64,000 nt of DNA from Nitrosomonas halophila (GCF_900107165.1 NZ_FNOY01000011.1:1-64000), one strand, 5' to 3'; shown: positions 17,908 to 27,207, counted from the stretch's first letter. Numbers and translations are program-made. The notes: generated from the sequence alone by a model not told the origin.

Positions 17908-18504
17908 TTAAATACGTTTTTGCAGATTCGCCATCCATATCCAAAGCGAATAGGCCATCAATACCAGCATGGTGGGCGCGCTCAATGCTGGCAATGGCAC
18001 CGGCACAAACAGCCAAACAAACAGCAAAACCGATGTCAGCAGGAAAAGGGAAGCGCCCACTCTCAGGCGCAGCGGGCTCTGTGAGACGAACATGGTCTTG
18101 CGGATCTCCCGCACATACAACCCATCGGCGGATGCGGCCAGCAACAGCGGGAAGACGAGCAACCCCCAGATCACCAGCGAATACATCCGGTACGCAAAAA
18201 CATCGATCCACAGCAAAGTGGTATAGATACGATCGAGCAGCCAGCTGTCGATTTCCCGGCCACCATTCAACCAATCAGCGGCTTTTTCTGCTTCCTTGGA
18301 AAAATCGATCATAGCCAGGGACGATCTGGATACTATCCACTGGTTGGCCATGTCTCCCGCCCAATGAACCATTTGCTGCCGCTCGACAGCGCGTGTCTGT
18401 TCGACGATCTGCTTGGGAAGCCATACCCAGGTTGCCATCAACCCGATCGAGAAGAGCATGACAAGAATCGTACTCCAAGGGTTACGCCGATAAGTATTAA
18501 CCAT
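17908..18504 (-). CDS. DUF4400-type membrane protein, first gene of the transfer operon
   Basis: A 198-residue protein with an N-terminal helix (STILVMLFSIGLMATWVWL), a soluble middle and a C-terminal cluster of membrane helices (YSLVIWGLLVFPLLLAA; SLFLLTSVLLFVWLFV). This matches the DUF4400/TraJ-like proteins found beside traD in SXT and IncC transfer regions. GGGAGGA lies upstream of the ATG. It begins the long operon that ends at traG, while traD lies 1.7 kb away on the other strand. Confidence 0.8.
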   Translation of the reverse strand: MVNTYRRNPWSTILVMLFSIGLMATWVWLPKQIVEQTRAVERQQMVHWAGDMANQWIVSRSSLAMIDFSKEAEKAADWLNGGREIDSWLLDRIYTTLLWIDVFAYRMYSLVIWGLLVFPLLLAASADGLYVREIRKTMFVSQSPLRLRVGASLFLLTSVLLFVWLFVPVPLPALSAPTMLVLMAYSLWIWMANLQKRI

Positions 18505-18547
18505 CTGTTATCCTCCCAACGCTACGTTAAAGGTTTTATAAGTTAAA

Positions 18548-18563
18548 TAACGCGCGCGCGTTA
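18548..18563. repeat. Perfect 16-bp palindrome with a CG alternating core
   Basis: TAACGCGCGCGCGTTA is a perfect palindrome 44 bp upstream of the first transfer-operon start and 56 bp from the first iteron. It could be an operator for the transfer operon, or part of the replication origin where alternating CG can adopt unusual structure. No function can be assigned from sequence alone. Confidence 0.5.
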
Positions 18564-18618
18564 CGCCCTCAAAAACAGTCAAATTCATACGCCATTACAA
18601 TAAGTTGGAATTACCACT

Positions 18619-18719
18619 GGTAGCTGAAACCACGTATCACCGGTAGCTGAAACCACGTATCCATCCACAGGCAACGGTAGGTGAAACCACGTATTGCACT
18701 AACTTGGTGAACCACGAAT
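18619..18719. repeat. Iteron array beside the replication gene (probable oriV part)
   Basis: Two exact copies of the 19-mer GGTAGCTGAAACCACGTAT (18619-18637 and 18642-18660, 23 bp apart), a third with one mismatch (18676-18694) and a degenerate fourth (about 18704-18719) that enters the 3' end of the replication gene. Direct repeats next to a RepA-type initiator are the usual binding sites of that initiator in theta-replicating plasmids. The 23-bp register puts the first two copies about two helical turns apart. Confidence 0.8.
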
Positions 18720-19721
18720 CAATGCACTCACCAAACGTTTGACGTTGCGTGTATAGAACGACACGCGGACATTCGCCAACCGGCTTGCCTTCGATACGCT
18801 GAAACGGTATTCGGGTAAATAATCGGACAGGGCGATCTGTTTGATGGATTCGTGGAATTGTTTGAGCAGCATCTTGCTACCGCTTTTCTCGTGCAGCAGC
18901 GGCAGACCGATCGACCATTTCGCTTGATGTCCGCAGTGTTTGCGGGCCAGTTCATACAGGCGGCGCGCAAGCGGCTTGCGCAAACGGAAGTAGTCCGGGT
19001 GGATGGTCAACACTTCAAATGCCTGCACGGCGTTGTAAAGCCACTCCGAGAGCGTGACTTCGACCGCGACCATGCGCTCATTGGCCGGTGATTTTTCGAT
19101 GATCTTCCAGCGGTCTATGATGCCGAATCCCTCACGGATGCGGCGGCCATTTGTCCTGATATCGGTACTGATCATGGTGCCGCGCAACCGTTCGAAGGTT
19201 TCATGCAGTCGCTGGTAGTCGTCACCACTCACGCCGCGATTGGTTGCCACCAGAAAATCGTGCACCGTGAAGCGCACAGCTCGCAGCCTGGCATCCTCAC
19301 GGCCCCGGTTGAGGGCCTCGTTCAGTTGCGACACGACGTAGATCAACACGTCCTTATCGAATAGCGTCGCTCTTCCCAGCACACTGGGGGTGACTTTGAT
19401 CGACTTCGATCCATCCTTGCTCACCCATGACCAGATACTCAGATCGGGCTTGGTCGATAGCGTGAAGATCGGCGCTTCCATACTCGCGCTATCGTCCTTC
19501 AACGCATAATCGATCAGATCGGCAAGGAAGAATGCTCGCCCTGGGTGACGGACTGGAATCAGTCCTTTGCTCGATGCGGTGGGTGAATCATTTTCTACGT
19601 TCTCGGTGGAATGGTACTCGGGGGGATTCAGCTGTTTGCTTCTCTGGCGCAGTGCTTCGATTTTCCGCACCAGCAAATTCTCGCTGGCGGTTGATGCGGA
19701 AATTTTTTTATCCCGTTCCAT
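18699..19721 (-). CDS. repA: RepA-type plasmid replication initiator (RPA family)
   Basis: This 340-residue protein looks like the RPA replication initiator family. It contains RAFFLADLIDYALKDD, then RFTVHDFLVATNRGVSGDDY and a C-terminal winged-helix part (YFRLRKPLARRLYELARKHC). Initiators of this kind bind iterons to open oriV, and an iteron array lies directly downstream of, and overlapping, its 3' end. This shows the block has or had its own replicon, as IncC-type plasmids and some integrative elements do. No strong Shine-Dalgarno sequence precedes the ATG. Confidence 0.85.
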   Translation of the reverse strand: MERDKKISASTASENLLVRKIEALRQRSKQLNPPEYHSTENVENDSPTASSKGLIPVRHPGRAFFLADLIDYALKDDSASMEAPIFTLSTKPDLSIWSWVSKDGSKSIKVTPSVLGRATLFDKDVLIYVVSQLNEALNRGREDARLRAVRFTVHDFLVATNRGVSGDDYQRLHETFERLRGTMISTDIRTNGRRIREGFGIIDRWKIIEKSPANERMVAVEVTLSEWLYNAVQAFEVLTIHPDYFRLRKPLARRLYELARKHCGHQAKWSIGLPLLHEKSGSKMLLKQFHESIKQIALSDYLPEYRFSVSKASRLANVRVSFYTRNVKRLVSALIRGSPS

Positions 19722-19851
19722 CTGCGCTTTTTAGCAAAAGGCAGGTGGAAAACGTGACCGAAAAGCAGCCCGATGGGTAACGTTTCGGTGATATTTTCAA
19801 GCACCGGTCCGGCATAATAGCAATTGAAACTCACGAGGTTGAAAAACCAAC

Positions 19852-20238
19852 ATGCCAAACGATTGCTGGATATACGATGGCCCGCCAGATTATGTGAACG
19901 TCAAGTTACCGCCACTCCATCCGTCGGAAGGCGGTGGATATATTTTGCTGTTCTGCCTGGATAACGGCACGATCCGGTTGTTTTCGAGCTGCAATCCGGG
20001 CAGCTGTGTTTCCAGTTGGAACTATACGGTTAGACGCTTCGGTCTACCGGGAACCACGAAGGTGTTGGTATCGAAGCCTTTCTTGCGCTATACGGCTGTC
20101 AGAAGACAACTGGGCGAGTCCTTGAAGCCATACAAGGACAAACAAACGGATGCCTACCGGATCGACGAGGACACACTTGCTCTCGAAGCGGGCAAGGTCT
20201 TCGCGGCGGTTGAAGCGCTGGCGGGAGAAAATGTCTGA
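19852..20238 (+). CDS. Conserved-context protein upstream of traD, function unknown
   Basis: The 128-residue protein overlaps the traD start by 8 bp, so it is translated with traD. Residues 25-100 (GGYILLFCLDNGTIRLFSSC, then a Trp and TTKVLVSKPFLRYT) vaguely recall the T5orf172/Mug113 branch of the GIY-YIG fold, but the catalytic Tyr/Arg/Glu pattern is not evident, so I do not assign nuclease activity. It may be an accessory transfer factor. Confidence 0.55.
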   Translation: MPNDCWIYDGPPDYVNVKLPPLHPSEGGGYILLFCLDNGTIRLFSSCNPGSCVSSWNYTVRRFGLPGTTKVLVSKPFLRYTAVRRQLGESLKPYKDKQTDAYRIDEDTLALEAGKVFAAVEALAGENV

Positions 20239-22030
20239 CGTTCACGATTTCGACAATCCCTGGCGCAAAATTCACGAGTGGCCGATGGCTTGCATATGGT
20301 TCGGGACCGCTGGCATGACTTATCTCGTTGCCTACACGACGCCTGTACCAATCGGATTGGGCACTGCTCTGGCTGGTTTTTGCGCCGTTATCGGGCTCTA
20401 TCGAGGTATTCAGGCAGGGAAAAGATACCGCGATATTCACCGCATCCATCTGTCCGAAAAACAGTTCATCACGATACCGAAAGTCATCAAGCTTGCCCAG
20501 CAGGCGATCAGGAAGCGCAGCCTATGGCTTGGCAGCGGCTTCCAGTGGTCGGATATCGAAGCAGGCAGAATGCATGCCCTGATTGGACGCGGCATTGCGA
20601 ACCAGTTCGGCAAGGAGATTCTGCACAAGGAAGGTGCCTACTGGCTGCATGGGTTGGCGCCAGAAAAACCATTACATGCGGATATCGAAAATCTTGTCGG
20701 CCACACGCTGATCGTCGGCACGACCAGGGTCGGCAAAACCAGGCTGCTCGATCTGCTCATCGCACAGGCAATCGTGCGCCAGGAGCCGGTCATCATCATC
20801 GATCCGAAGGGAGATCACGGGCTTGCCGATAATGCGCGCCGAGTCTGCGAAGCGATCGGACAACCGGATCGTTTCGTGTTCTTTCACCCCGCCCATCCGG
20901 AACGCTCGGTCAGTATCGATCCGCTACGCAACTGGAACAGAAAAACTGAACTGGCTAGCCGGATCGCGGCGCTCATTCCATCCGAGACCGGTGCCGATCC
21001 ATTTACCGCTTTCGGTTGGAAGGTGCTGAACGACATCGTGAACGGGCTGATCGCAACCGGCACACGGCCTAATCTGGTGCAGTTACGAAAGTATATCGAG
21101 GGCGGGCCGGACGAGTTGCTGTTGCAGGCATTGCGCCAGCATTTCAAGCGCCACATCCCAGACTGGGAATCGAAAATCAACCGGTTCGTGAAGCAGTACA
21201 GGGGGAACCAACCACTCGCCTATACCAGCTTTTACAAGGAAGTCGTGAGCCATGAAGCACAATCGATCGATCTGGATGGCTTGATCTCGACTTTCGAGCA
21301 CAATCGTGAACACTTCCAGAAAATGATCGCATCACTGATCCCGATCCTGTCCATGCTGACGAGCGATCCGCTCAAAGAACTACTGTCGCCAGATTTCCAG
21401 CCAGGACACGCGCGCAACGTCACCGATGCCGCAAGAGCGATCAATGCGGACAGGGTATTGTATATCGGGCTGGACTCGCTTGCCGACGGCACAGTCGGAA
21501 GCGCCATCGGATCACTGCTGCTCGCCGATCTGACCGCTGTTGCGGGAGACCGCTACAACTATGGAATCGAATCGATGAAACCCGTCAATCTATTCATCGA
21601 TGAAGCGGCCGAGGTCATCAACCAACCGACGATCCAGCTGATGAACAAAGGTGGCGGAGCACGCTTCAGGGTGACGATCGCGACACAAACCTTCGCGGAC
21701 TTCGCCTCGCGCCTGGGCGACGAAAACAAGGCTCGGCAAGTATTGGCCAACACCAACAACAAAATCGCGCTTCGGGTGCTCGATTCGGAAACCCAGCAAT
21801 ATATCGCAGATGGTATACCCAAAATCAAGGCACGCACCATGTCGGTCATGTACGATCACGGCATCAATGCCGAGATGAACGATAACAATGCCGGATACCG
21901 CGAACAATCACGAGAGGAAGAAGCCGACCTGATCCCCCCTGCCCTGCTCAGTGAATTGCCGCCATTGCATTATTTTGCACGCTTGTCCGGCGGGAGGACG
22001 ATCAAGGGGAGGATACCGATTTTGAGGTAG
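20231..22030 (+). CDS. traD: TraD, type IV coupling protein
   Basis: A 599-residue protein with two N-terminal membrane helices (about 20-60), Walker A near residue 168 (VGTTRVGKTRLL) and Walker B near 456 (NLFIDEAAEV), followed by the motif-III-like segment RFRVTIATQTFADF. It delivers relaxase-DNA to the secretion channel. The length and the HLSEKQFITIP region resemble the SXT/IncC TraD rather than F TraD, which has a longer C-terminal tail. ATG 20231 overlaps the upstream gene. The relaxase gene that usually precedes it is not here. Confidence 0.95.
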   Translation: MSDVHDFDNPWRKIHEWPMACIWFGTAGMTYLVAYTTPVPIGLGTALAGFCAVIGLYRGIQAGKRYRDIHRIHLSEKQFITIPKVIKLAQQAIRKRSLWLGSGFQWSDIEAGRMHALIGRGIANQFGKEILHKEGAYWLHGLAPEKPLHADIENLVGHTLIVGTTRVGKTRLLDLLIAQAIVRQEPVIIIDPKGDHGLADNARRVCEAIGQPDRFVFFHPAHPERSVSIDPLRNWNRKTELASRIAALIPSETGADPFTAFGWKVLNDIVNGLIATGTRPNLVQLRKYIEGGPDELLLQALRQHFKRHIPDWESKINRFVKQYRGNQPLAYTSFYKEVVSHEAQSIDLDGLISTFEHNREHFQKMIASLIPILSMLTSDPLKELLSPDFQPGHARNVTDAARAINADRVLYIGLDSLADGTVGSAIGSLLLADLTAVAGDRYNYGIESMKPVNLFIDEAAEVINQPTIQLMNKGGGARFRVTIATQTFADFASRLGDENKARQVLANTNNKIALRVLDSETQQYIADGIPKIKARTMSVMYDHGINAEMNDNNAGYREQSREEEADLIPPALLSELPPLHYFARLSGGRTIKGRIPILR

Positions 22031-22142
22031 TTTCCAGTGGATTGCTGGTGGCGACCCTGGGTATCAACTTGTATGTACCGTTTCATGCCAATCACGCTCT
22101 AGCTAGCGTCATAATATTTATATCACGCAGTGTCCGCATGAT

Positions 22143-22287
22143 TCACCCTTTGCCCGTCTCATCGGAGCGCGCTACTGCACAGCCGTCATTATTGGATAGC
22201 ACATCACTACCGGCTGATTCTCCAGATTCGGATTAAAGGCGCGTTCCAGCTGATATAGAAGTTGTTGACGTTCACTAACTCGAACAT
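22143..22287 (-). pseudogene. umuC: 5' remnant of umuC (error-prone polymerase V subunit)
   Basis: Directly downstream of umuD, the reverse strand begins MFELVNVNNFYIS, the classic UmuC start. After a small deletion the other frames continue NPNLENQPVV and then LSNNDGCAVARSDE, also UmuC-like. The rest of the gene (more than 1 kb in UmuC) is absent and a stop follows. I infer a truncated gene with at least two frameshifts, so the cassette cannot make polymerase V. Confidence 0.8.
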
Positions 22288-22321
22288 TGGTTTGCTAATG
22301 GGAATGTCGCCTGCAGCCATA

Positions 22322-22792
22322 TCACACGACAAAGCGAGCGACTGTTCCCACCACGACACCCCATACTTGTAATTCCTCGTGCTCCTGGAAACAAATGGGT
22401 GGATAAGCTGGATTCTCAGCGTGCAGTTCGATGATACCGTCACAAGCATATAGCCGCTTTACCGTATATTCGTTATTAATCACCGCGAGGACGATGTGTC
22501 CGTGCTTGGGTTCAACCGACCGATCCACCACCAGCATATCGCCATCGTGAATATGTGCTCCTGTCATGGAATCACCAACCACATGAAAGAAGTACGTTGC
22601 GACTTTATTGCGTACCAGATAATTATTGAGATCCAGCCCTTTTTCTACATATTCCTCTGCAGGAGAGGGAAATCCAGCGGAAATGCGATGCTGTAGCAAC
22701 GGTAAGATACAAACAGCAGGATCAATTGCGGCTGGCTGCAGAAAAGGCAGCGTCGTTGTGCTAGAACGATCAAATGGTACGATGGTTGTCAT
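22322..22792 (-). CDS. umuD: UmuD-like SOS self-cleaving protein
   Basis: The 156-residue protein is an S24/LexA-fold peptidase. It has the cleavage site in SAGFPSPAEEYVEKGLDLN (about residue 39), catalytic Ser in GDSMTGAHIHDGD (about 75) and catalytic Lys in EYTVKRLYA (about 111). RecA-stimulated self-cleavage normally gives UmuD', the partner of UmuC. Its neighbour umuC is a remnant, so the surviving UmuD could only act with a polymerase encoded elsewhere. It is divergent from the SRAP gene. Confidence 0.93.
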   Translation of the reverse strand: MTTIVPFDRSSTTTLPFLQPAAIDPAVCILPLLQHRISAGFPSPAEEYVEKGLDLNNYLVRNKVATYFFHVVGDSMTGAHIHDGDMLVVDRSVEPKHGHIVLAVINNEYTVKRLYACDGIIELHAENPAYPPICFQEHEELQVWGVVVGTVARFVV

Positions 22793-22862
22793 AGCGAATG
22801 CTTTAGGTCATGATGGGAATTACAGTATAAAGCACTCATTTGGCGAATAACAATGTAACGAT

Positions 22863-23528
22863 ATGTGCGGACGATTTGCCTTAGCTTACCCTCGTTCCAA
22901 ACTGATAGACTGGTACCATGCAGCATCGATGCCAGACATCGAGCCGCGTTATAACATCGCGCCCACGAGCAATATTCTAGCGATTCGTGACAGTGGAAAT
23001 GGCTTGGAAGGAACGATAATGCGTTGGGGACTGATTCCCCATTGGGTCAAGGACACGAAGAAGCTGCCGCTGCTGTTCAATGCACGCGCAGAATCGCTAG
23101 CAACCAAACCCATGTTCAAACATGCCTTCAGAAGGCAACGCTGCCTCATCTCTGCTTCGGGCTTCTACGAGTGGAAACTGCAGACAGGCAGCAAAAGCAA
23201 ACAGCCTTACTATATCTGCGCCAAAGACGGTCCACTCTCCTTCGCAGGATTATGGGAAACCGCGACAGTCGATGAAGTCACAATCAATAGCTGCACAATC
23301 ATCACCACAGAAAGCAATGCCTTGATGCGCCCCATTCATGACCGCATGCCTGTTATTCTTCCACCCAAGGTATGGGATGCCTGGCTGACGCCTGTCCAGC
23401 AACCCGACGACACGCTTTTATCCCTTCTACAACTTTCTGCCGAGCCAATGCAATTATGGCCAGTATCGCCTGCGGTGGGACGGACGAGTAATCAGGGAGA
23501 GCAGTTGATTCAACCGGTCAATGAATGA
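22863..23528 (+). CDS. SRAP-domain abasic-site protein (YedK/HMCES family)
   Basis: A 221-residue SRAP protein: the catalytic Cys2 (MCGRFA), Asn in RYNIAPT (about 37), Glu in SGFYEWK (about 103) and His in [12 protein letters not shown] (about 160) are all present. The family forms a covalent thiazolidine crosslink to abasic sites in single-stranded DNA and shields them. It overlaps recD2 by 4 bp (ATGA), so the two are co-translated. Presence beside umuD suggests a DNA-damage module. Confidence 0.95.
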   Translation: MCGRFALAYPRSKLIDWYHAASMPDIEPRYNIAPTSNILAIRDSGNGLEGTIMRWGLIPHWVKDTKKLPLLFNARAESLATKPMFKHAFRRQRCLISASGFYEWKLQTGSKSKQPYYICAKDGPLSFAGLWETATVDEVTINSCTIITTESNALMRPIHDRMPVILPPKVWDAWLTPVQQPDDTLLSLLQLSAEPMQLWPVSPAVGRTSNQGEQLIQPVNE

Positions 23529-25732
23529 GTTCATCCTCTCACTCACCTCATGGCGCTGATAATCCGCTGGAAAAACTACAGGGATCGGTCGAGCGGGTTA
23601 CCTTCCATAGCGAGTCATCTGGTTTCTGTGTCTTGCGAGTCAAGGTCAAGGGCCATAGAGAACTCGTCACAGTGATTGGTTCAGCGGCTTCTGTCACGGC
23701 TGGTGAATATATCGAATGTTCAGGTTTCTGGGTCAATGACCGACAACATGGTCAGCAGTTTAAAACGGTTTCTATAAAAATCGTGCCGCCTACTACTTTG
23801 GAAGGGATCGAGAAGTATTTGGGATCTGGCATGATCAAAGGCATTGGCCCCCATTTTGCCAAAAAACTCGTGAAAGCCTTCAGTGCTGATGTGTTTGATG
23901 TAATCGAACTCACACCGGAGCGGTTATTGACGCTACCTGGAATTGGCAAAAAACGGCTAGAACGTGTTACCAGTGCCTGGTCTGAACAAAAAGTGATCCG
24001 GGAAATCATGGTGTTCTTGCAGTCGCATGGCGTGAGCACCTCACGCTCTGTGCGTATCTACAAAGCCTATGGAGAACAGGCCATCGACAAGGTGAGGGAA
24101 AATCCCTACCGACTGGCTTTGGATATTCGCGGTATCGGTTTCAAGACGGCTGATACATTGGCACAGAAATTGGGAATCGCACCAGATTCTTTGATCCGCG
24201 CACAAGCTGGGGTACGCCATGTTTTGCAGGAATGGTCAAACGACGGGCATTGTGCTGCAGTACGGGAGACATTGTGTACGATGGCGGTCAAATTACTGGA
24301 AATACCCGCACCCGTTATTGATGAAGGGATAACTGCGGAGCTCAATGAAGGCAATCTGACAGCTGAAACCATCGATCAACACGAGACCGTCTTTCTTACT
24401 CCGCTTTATAGAGCGGAAGTAGGATGTGCCAATCATCTGCTTCGCCTCAATCAAGGTAAAGCCCCATGGGGAGCCATTGATGCTCAAAAGGCTATCCCGT
24501 GGGTCGAAGAACAAACCGGGCTAACTTTATCAACCTCCCAGCGTGCAGCAATAGAATTGGCGCTGCAGCATAAAGTGACGGTCATCACGGGTGGACCAGG
24601 TGTGGGCAAAACTACTTTGGTTAACAGTATTCTGAAAATTCTTACCGCCAAACATGTCAACATTGCCCTATGTGCGCCTACCGGCAGAGCAGCCAAGCGG
24701 CTTTCTGAATCCACAGGGTTAGAAGCCAAGACCGTCCATCGACTGCTGGAATTTGATCCTGCCATTTTTGCCTTCAAGCATAACGAAGAAATTCCTCTGG
24801 CATTGGATTGCCTGGTAATCGATGAGTCATCCATGATGGATGTAACGTTGATGAATCAGTTGTTAAAGGCTGTTCCTTCCAATGCAGCATTATTGATTGT
24901 CGGTGATGTGGACCAACTGCCATCCGTTGGCCCCGGTGCAGTATTGGCAGATATTATCGACTCGGGGAAAATTGCAACAGTCAGGTTGACTGAGATTTTC
25001 CGGCAAGCGCTAACATCTAAAATCATCACTAATTCGCATCGGATTAACCAGGGTCATTTGCCACAATCCGATAGCTCTCAGGCATTGAGTGATTTTTATT
25101 GCATTTATGCAGAAACGCCAGAAGAGATTTTTACCAAATTGATACAGGTAGTGCTCGAACGGATACCGCAACGATTTAATCTTGACCCGGTGAGTGACAT
25201 TCAAGTACTGACACCGATGAACCGAGGAGGTCTAGGCGCACGTTCGCTTAACATTGAACTGCAGCAACGGTTAAATGGGTCGAGTGAGCCAAAGGTAACT
25301 CGCTACGGCTCAATTTATGCGCCGGGAGACAAAGTCATTCAGCAGGTGAACAATTACGATAAAGAAGTATTTAACGGGGATATTGGTTCAGTTGTTTCTA
25401 TCGATGTTGAAGAAAGCTTGTTACAGATCAAGTTTGATGATCGCACCGTGGATTATGAATTTAATGAGCTGGATGAAATTTCCCTGGCTTACGCTATCAG
25501 TATTCATAAGGCGCAAGGCTCCGAATATCCGGCGGTGGTTATTCCACTGGCGATGCAGCATTACATGCTTTTAGAGCGGAACTTACTCTATACAGGCGTC
25601 ACCCGTGGCAAGCAGCTGGTTGTGATCATTGCACAATCCAAAGCATTGGCCATGGCGGTAAAGAGCCAACGCTCACAACGTCGGGTAACCAATTTGACCT
25701 CCCGACTTCAACAATTGGTTGAAAAAAATTGA
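23525..25732 (+). CDS. recD2: RecD2-like SF1B DNA helicase
   Basis: The 735-residue protein has an N-terminal OB-like and helix-hairpin-helix region ([13 protein letters not shown], about 136-150), Walker A near residue 358 ([10 protein letters not shown]), Walker B near 432 ([10 protein letters not shown]) and the C-terminal SH3/helicase motif [14 protein letters not shown]. This is the RecD2 layout, a 5'-3' helicase acting outside RecBCD. It is coupled to the SRAP gene, suggesting a joint role on damaged or single-stranded DNA. A stretch without genes follows. Confidence 0.95.
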   Translation: MSSSSHSPHGADNPLEKLQGSVERVTFHSESSGFCVLRVKVKGHRELVTVIGSAASVTAGEYIECSGFWVNDRQHGQQFKTVSIKIVPPTTLEGIEKYLGSGMIKGIGPHFAKKLVKAFSADVFDVIELTPERLLTLPGIGKKRLERVTSAWSEQKVIREIMVFLQSHGVSTSRSVRIYKAYGEQAIDKVRENPYRLALDIRGIGFKTADTLAQKLGIAPDSLIRAQAGVRHVLQEWSNDGHCAAVRETLCTMAVKLLEIPAPVIDEGITAELNEGNLTAETIDQHETVFLTPLYRAEVGCANHLLRLNQGKAPWGAIDAQKAIPWVEEQTGLTLSTSQRAAIELALQHKVTVITGGPGVGKTTLVNSILKILTAKHVNIALCAPTGRAAKRLSESTGLEAKTVHRLLEFDPAIFAFKHNEEIPLALDCLVIDESSMMDVTLMNQLLKAVPSNAALLIVGDVDQLPSVGPGAVLADIIDSGKIATVRLTEIFRQALTSKIITNSHRINQGHLPQSDSSQALSDFYCIYAETPEEIFTKLIQVVLERIPQRFNLDPVSDIQVLTPMNRGGLGARSLNIELQQRLNGSSEPKVTRYGSIYAPGDKVIQQVNNYDKEVFNGDIGSVVSIDVEESLLQIKFDDRTVDYEFNELDEISLAYAISIHKAQGSEYPAVVIPLAMQHYMLLERNLLYTGVTRGKQLVVIIAQSKALAMAVKSQRSQRRVTNLTSRLQQLVEKN

Positions 25733-26163
25733 GGGCAACGATATATGCGGTGCAGGCAATCGACACTAAGTCTAGGTGCAGGTCGGTCCGTCCGCCGCCC
25801 GCAGGGGTTCCTGGGAGAGGTGCGCAAGCTGGCCCACGTCGCACACATAGCTGCCCACTGTGGTGCCGTTTTGGTGCAAGGGTGACTACTCCCATCCGGT
25901 TTTCTCGGGACACCCACTCTGGGAATCTTGGATCGTTTCTGCCGGTTTCCCCACCGCCGTTCACCACCGCTCGGTTTCTGGGGTGGTACTCGGAATTAGC
26001 TCGGCAAAGCAAAAAGTAACCGATTGTTTCAGATCAGAAAAGCCAGAAAACCGACCCATCAAATACAGCTCATTTTCGGAATTGGTTCGGCTTACTCCAA
26101 GCACATCAACACCAGCTGAAAAACAGGTAAGGATTCTTCGGCTAGCTGTAGGCATCAACCACT
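25733..26163. other. Gene-poor stretch between recD2 and the tRNA fragment
   Basis: About 430 bp without a convincing gene. Short open frames exist on both strands but lack ribosome-binding sites and family features. This is the probable junction between the element and host DNA. No integrase gene is visible here. Confidence 0.5.
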
Positions 26164-26218
26164 GAGCGGCGGACTGTTAATCCGCAGGTCCCAGGTTCGA
26201 GCCCTGGTCGGGGAGCCA
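26164..26218 (+). pseudogene. tRNA-Asn 3' fragment (probable attachment-site scar)
   Basis: From GAGCGG onward this reads as the 3' two thirds of tRNA-Asn. The anticodon stem GCGGA/TCCGC encloses the loop CTGTTAA (anticodon GTT at 26176-26178), followed by the T arm (CCAGG TTCGAGC CCTGG), the 3' acceptor strand TCGGGGA, G and CCA. The 5' acceptor strand TCCCCGA and the D arm are absent upstream, where unrelated sequence begins. Such 3' tRNA pieces are left when an element integrates into a tRNA gene. Confidence 0.85.
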
Positions 26219-26234
26219 CGTATATGTAACTATT

Positions 26235-26252
26235 TGTCGAATCTCGACATTT
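26235..26252 (+). terminator. Weak hairpin plus short T run after the tRNA fragment
   Basis: TGTCGA-ATC-TCGACA followed by TTT. It could be the original tRNA terminator. The stem is only 6 bp. Confidence 0.35.
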
Positions 26253-26314
26253 CCGAACTTCTTCAGCGCGCGTGCTGGAGTGATCGCCGGACTCCGACTC
26301 TTGCTCTCGCTCAG

Positions 26315-26363
26315 TGTAAAACGTCATCTCATTTGATACTGATTTGCCATTTCATTTGATACT
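26315..26363. repeat. Prophage right end with two transposase-binding sites
   Basis: After the terminal TGT, two 16-mers, CATCTCATTTGATACT (26325-26340) and CATTTCATTTGATACT (26348-26363), lie 23 bp apart in direct orientation. Their complements occur three times at the other end. They are the likely MuA binding sites R1 and R2. Confidence 0.92.
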
Positions 26364-26388
26364 GAATTTAACGCATTTTTCCCCTCTC

Positions 26389-27204
26389 TCAAATCTCCTC
26401 CACGCCCAATTTTAGGGCGCTATAAATAGCACTTTCTAGCGATATCCCTCGCTGTCCTGTCAGGTATCCGTAGATCTGATAATCCATCTTTGTTGGCAAG
26501 TCGGATGTCTTTTCATAGGCGCTGATGAAGACCGGGGTATGCACGCTGTTGCGTCTGGCAATTGCTTGCACAATTGCGCGTTCGGCGGATGTGAGCAATG
26601 ACAAATCCAGGGAGATGGTTTTTGATACCGGTCGTCTGTCGATGACAGTATCCCCTCCGTCTGTTCTATCAACTCTGGATTGATCCTTGAATCCGACTTC
26701 AGAGCCGAAGCTCATGCCTGAGTTTATTTGCGATGCCTGGCCGGCAACGAGTCGAGCCATTTCTATGAAGGCGTCCACCCCGGCCGGGTTTGTTACGATG
26801 ATCTCCAGTTTGCGGACAGATGCCTGAGTAACAGGCAAGAAGAAGTAATTCCCGCCGCCGTATGCAAAGCTACTCATATTATTTGCGGCAAATCCTGCTG
26901 GGGGCGGATAGACAAAATTGATTATCTGCACGCCGGAATCCACCACTGGGGAGCCATCAGCAGTATTCGTGAACAGCCGGGCGCGCACAGTGGAACCAAC
27001 CAGAAAATTTGCAAAGGCAATGCCCACTGCATTAATCGTCTGCGGTGAAGGCCAGGTAGCCGTAATTGTCTGGCTGCTAATCGCAGTACTGCGCCAGCAC
27101 GACGAGCGTTTGTCAGTCTTGAGATTCTCAACCGAAAACCCGCTGGCCGTGCTCGATGCTGTGAGTGATGCGTTTTTAACGGCATCCTCCGCGAGCATGC
27201 GCAT
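26389..27204 (-). CDS. Phage tail-tip protein, last gene of the late operon
   Basis: A 271-residue protein ending 74 bp from the prophage right end. The N-terminal half (SLTASSTASGFSVENLKTDK, then a beta-rich stretch) resembles discoidin-like tail-tip modules that read sequence differences as 'truncated' binding folds, and the C-terminal half is a mixed alpha/beta domain. I do not recognise an exact family. Its place after the S74 fibre suggests a baseplate, fibre-attachment or host-binding role. Confidence 0.65.
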   Translation of the reverse strand: MRMLAEDAVKNASLTASSTASGFSVENLKTDKRSSCWRSTAISSQTITATWPSPQTINAVGIAFANFLVGSTVRARLFTNTADGSPVVDSGVQIINFVYPPPAGFAANNMSSFAYGGGNYFFLPVTQASVRKLEIIVTNPAGVDAFIEMARLVAGQASQINSGMSFGSEVGFKDQSRVDRTDGGDTVIDRRPVSKTISLDLSLLTSAERAIVQAIARRNSVHTPVFISAYEKTSDLPTKMDYQIYGYLTGQRGISLESAIYSALKLGVEEI

Positions 27205-27207
27205 GGA

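Noticed and set aside
18619-18719. CRISPR-like array of short repeats
   Set aside because: Only three to four 19-bp repeats with 4-16-bp gaps and no cas genes; iterons next to RepA explain them better.
25795-25890. Short reading GFLGEVRKLAHVAHIAAH in a gene-poor stretch
   Set aside because: It looks protein-like but has no start, no ribosome-binding site and only about 30 codons; kept as unassigned sequence.
26120-26218. Complete tRNA-Asn gene
   Set aside because: The 5' acceptor strand and D arm are missing; only the 3' part is present.
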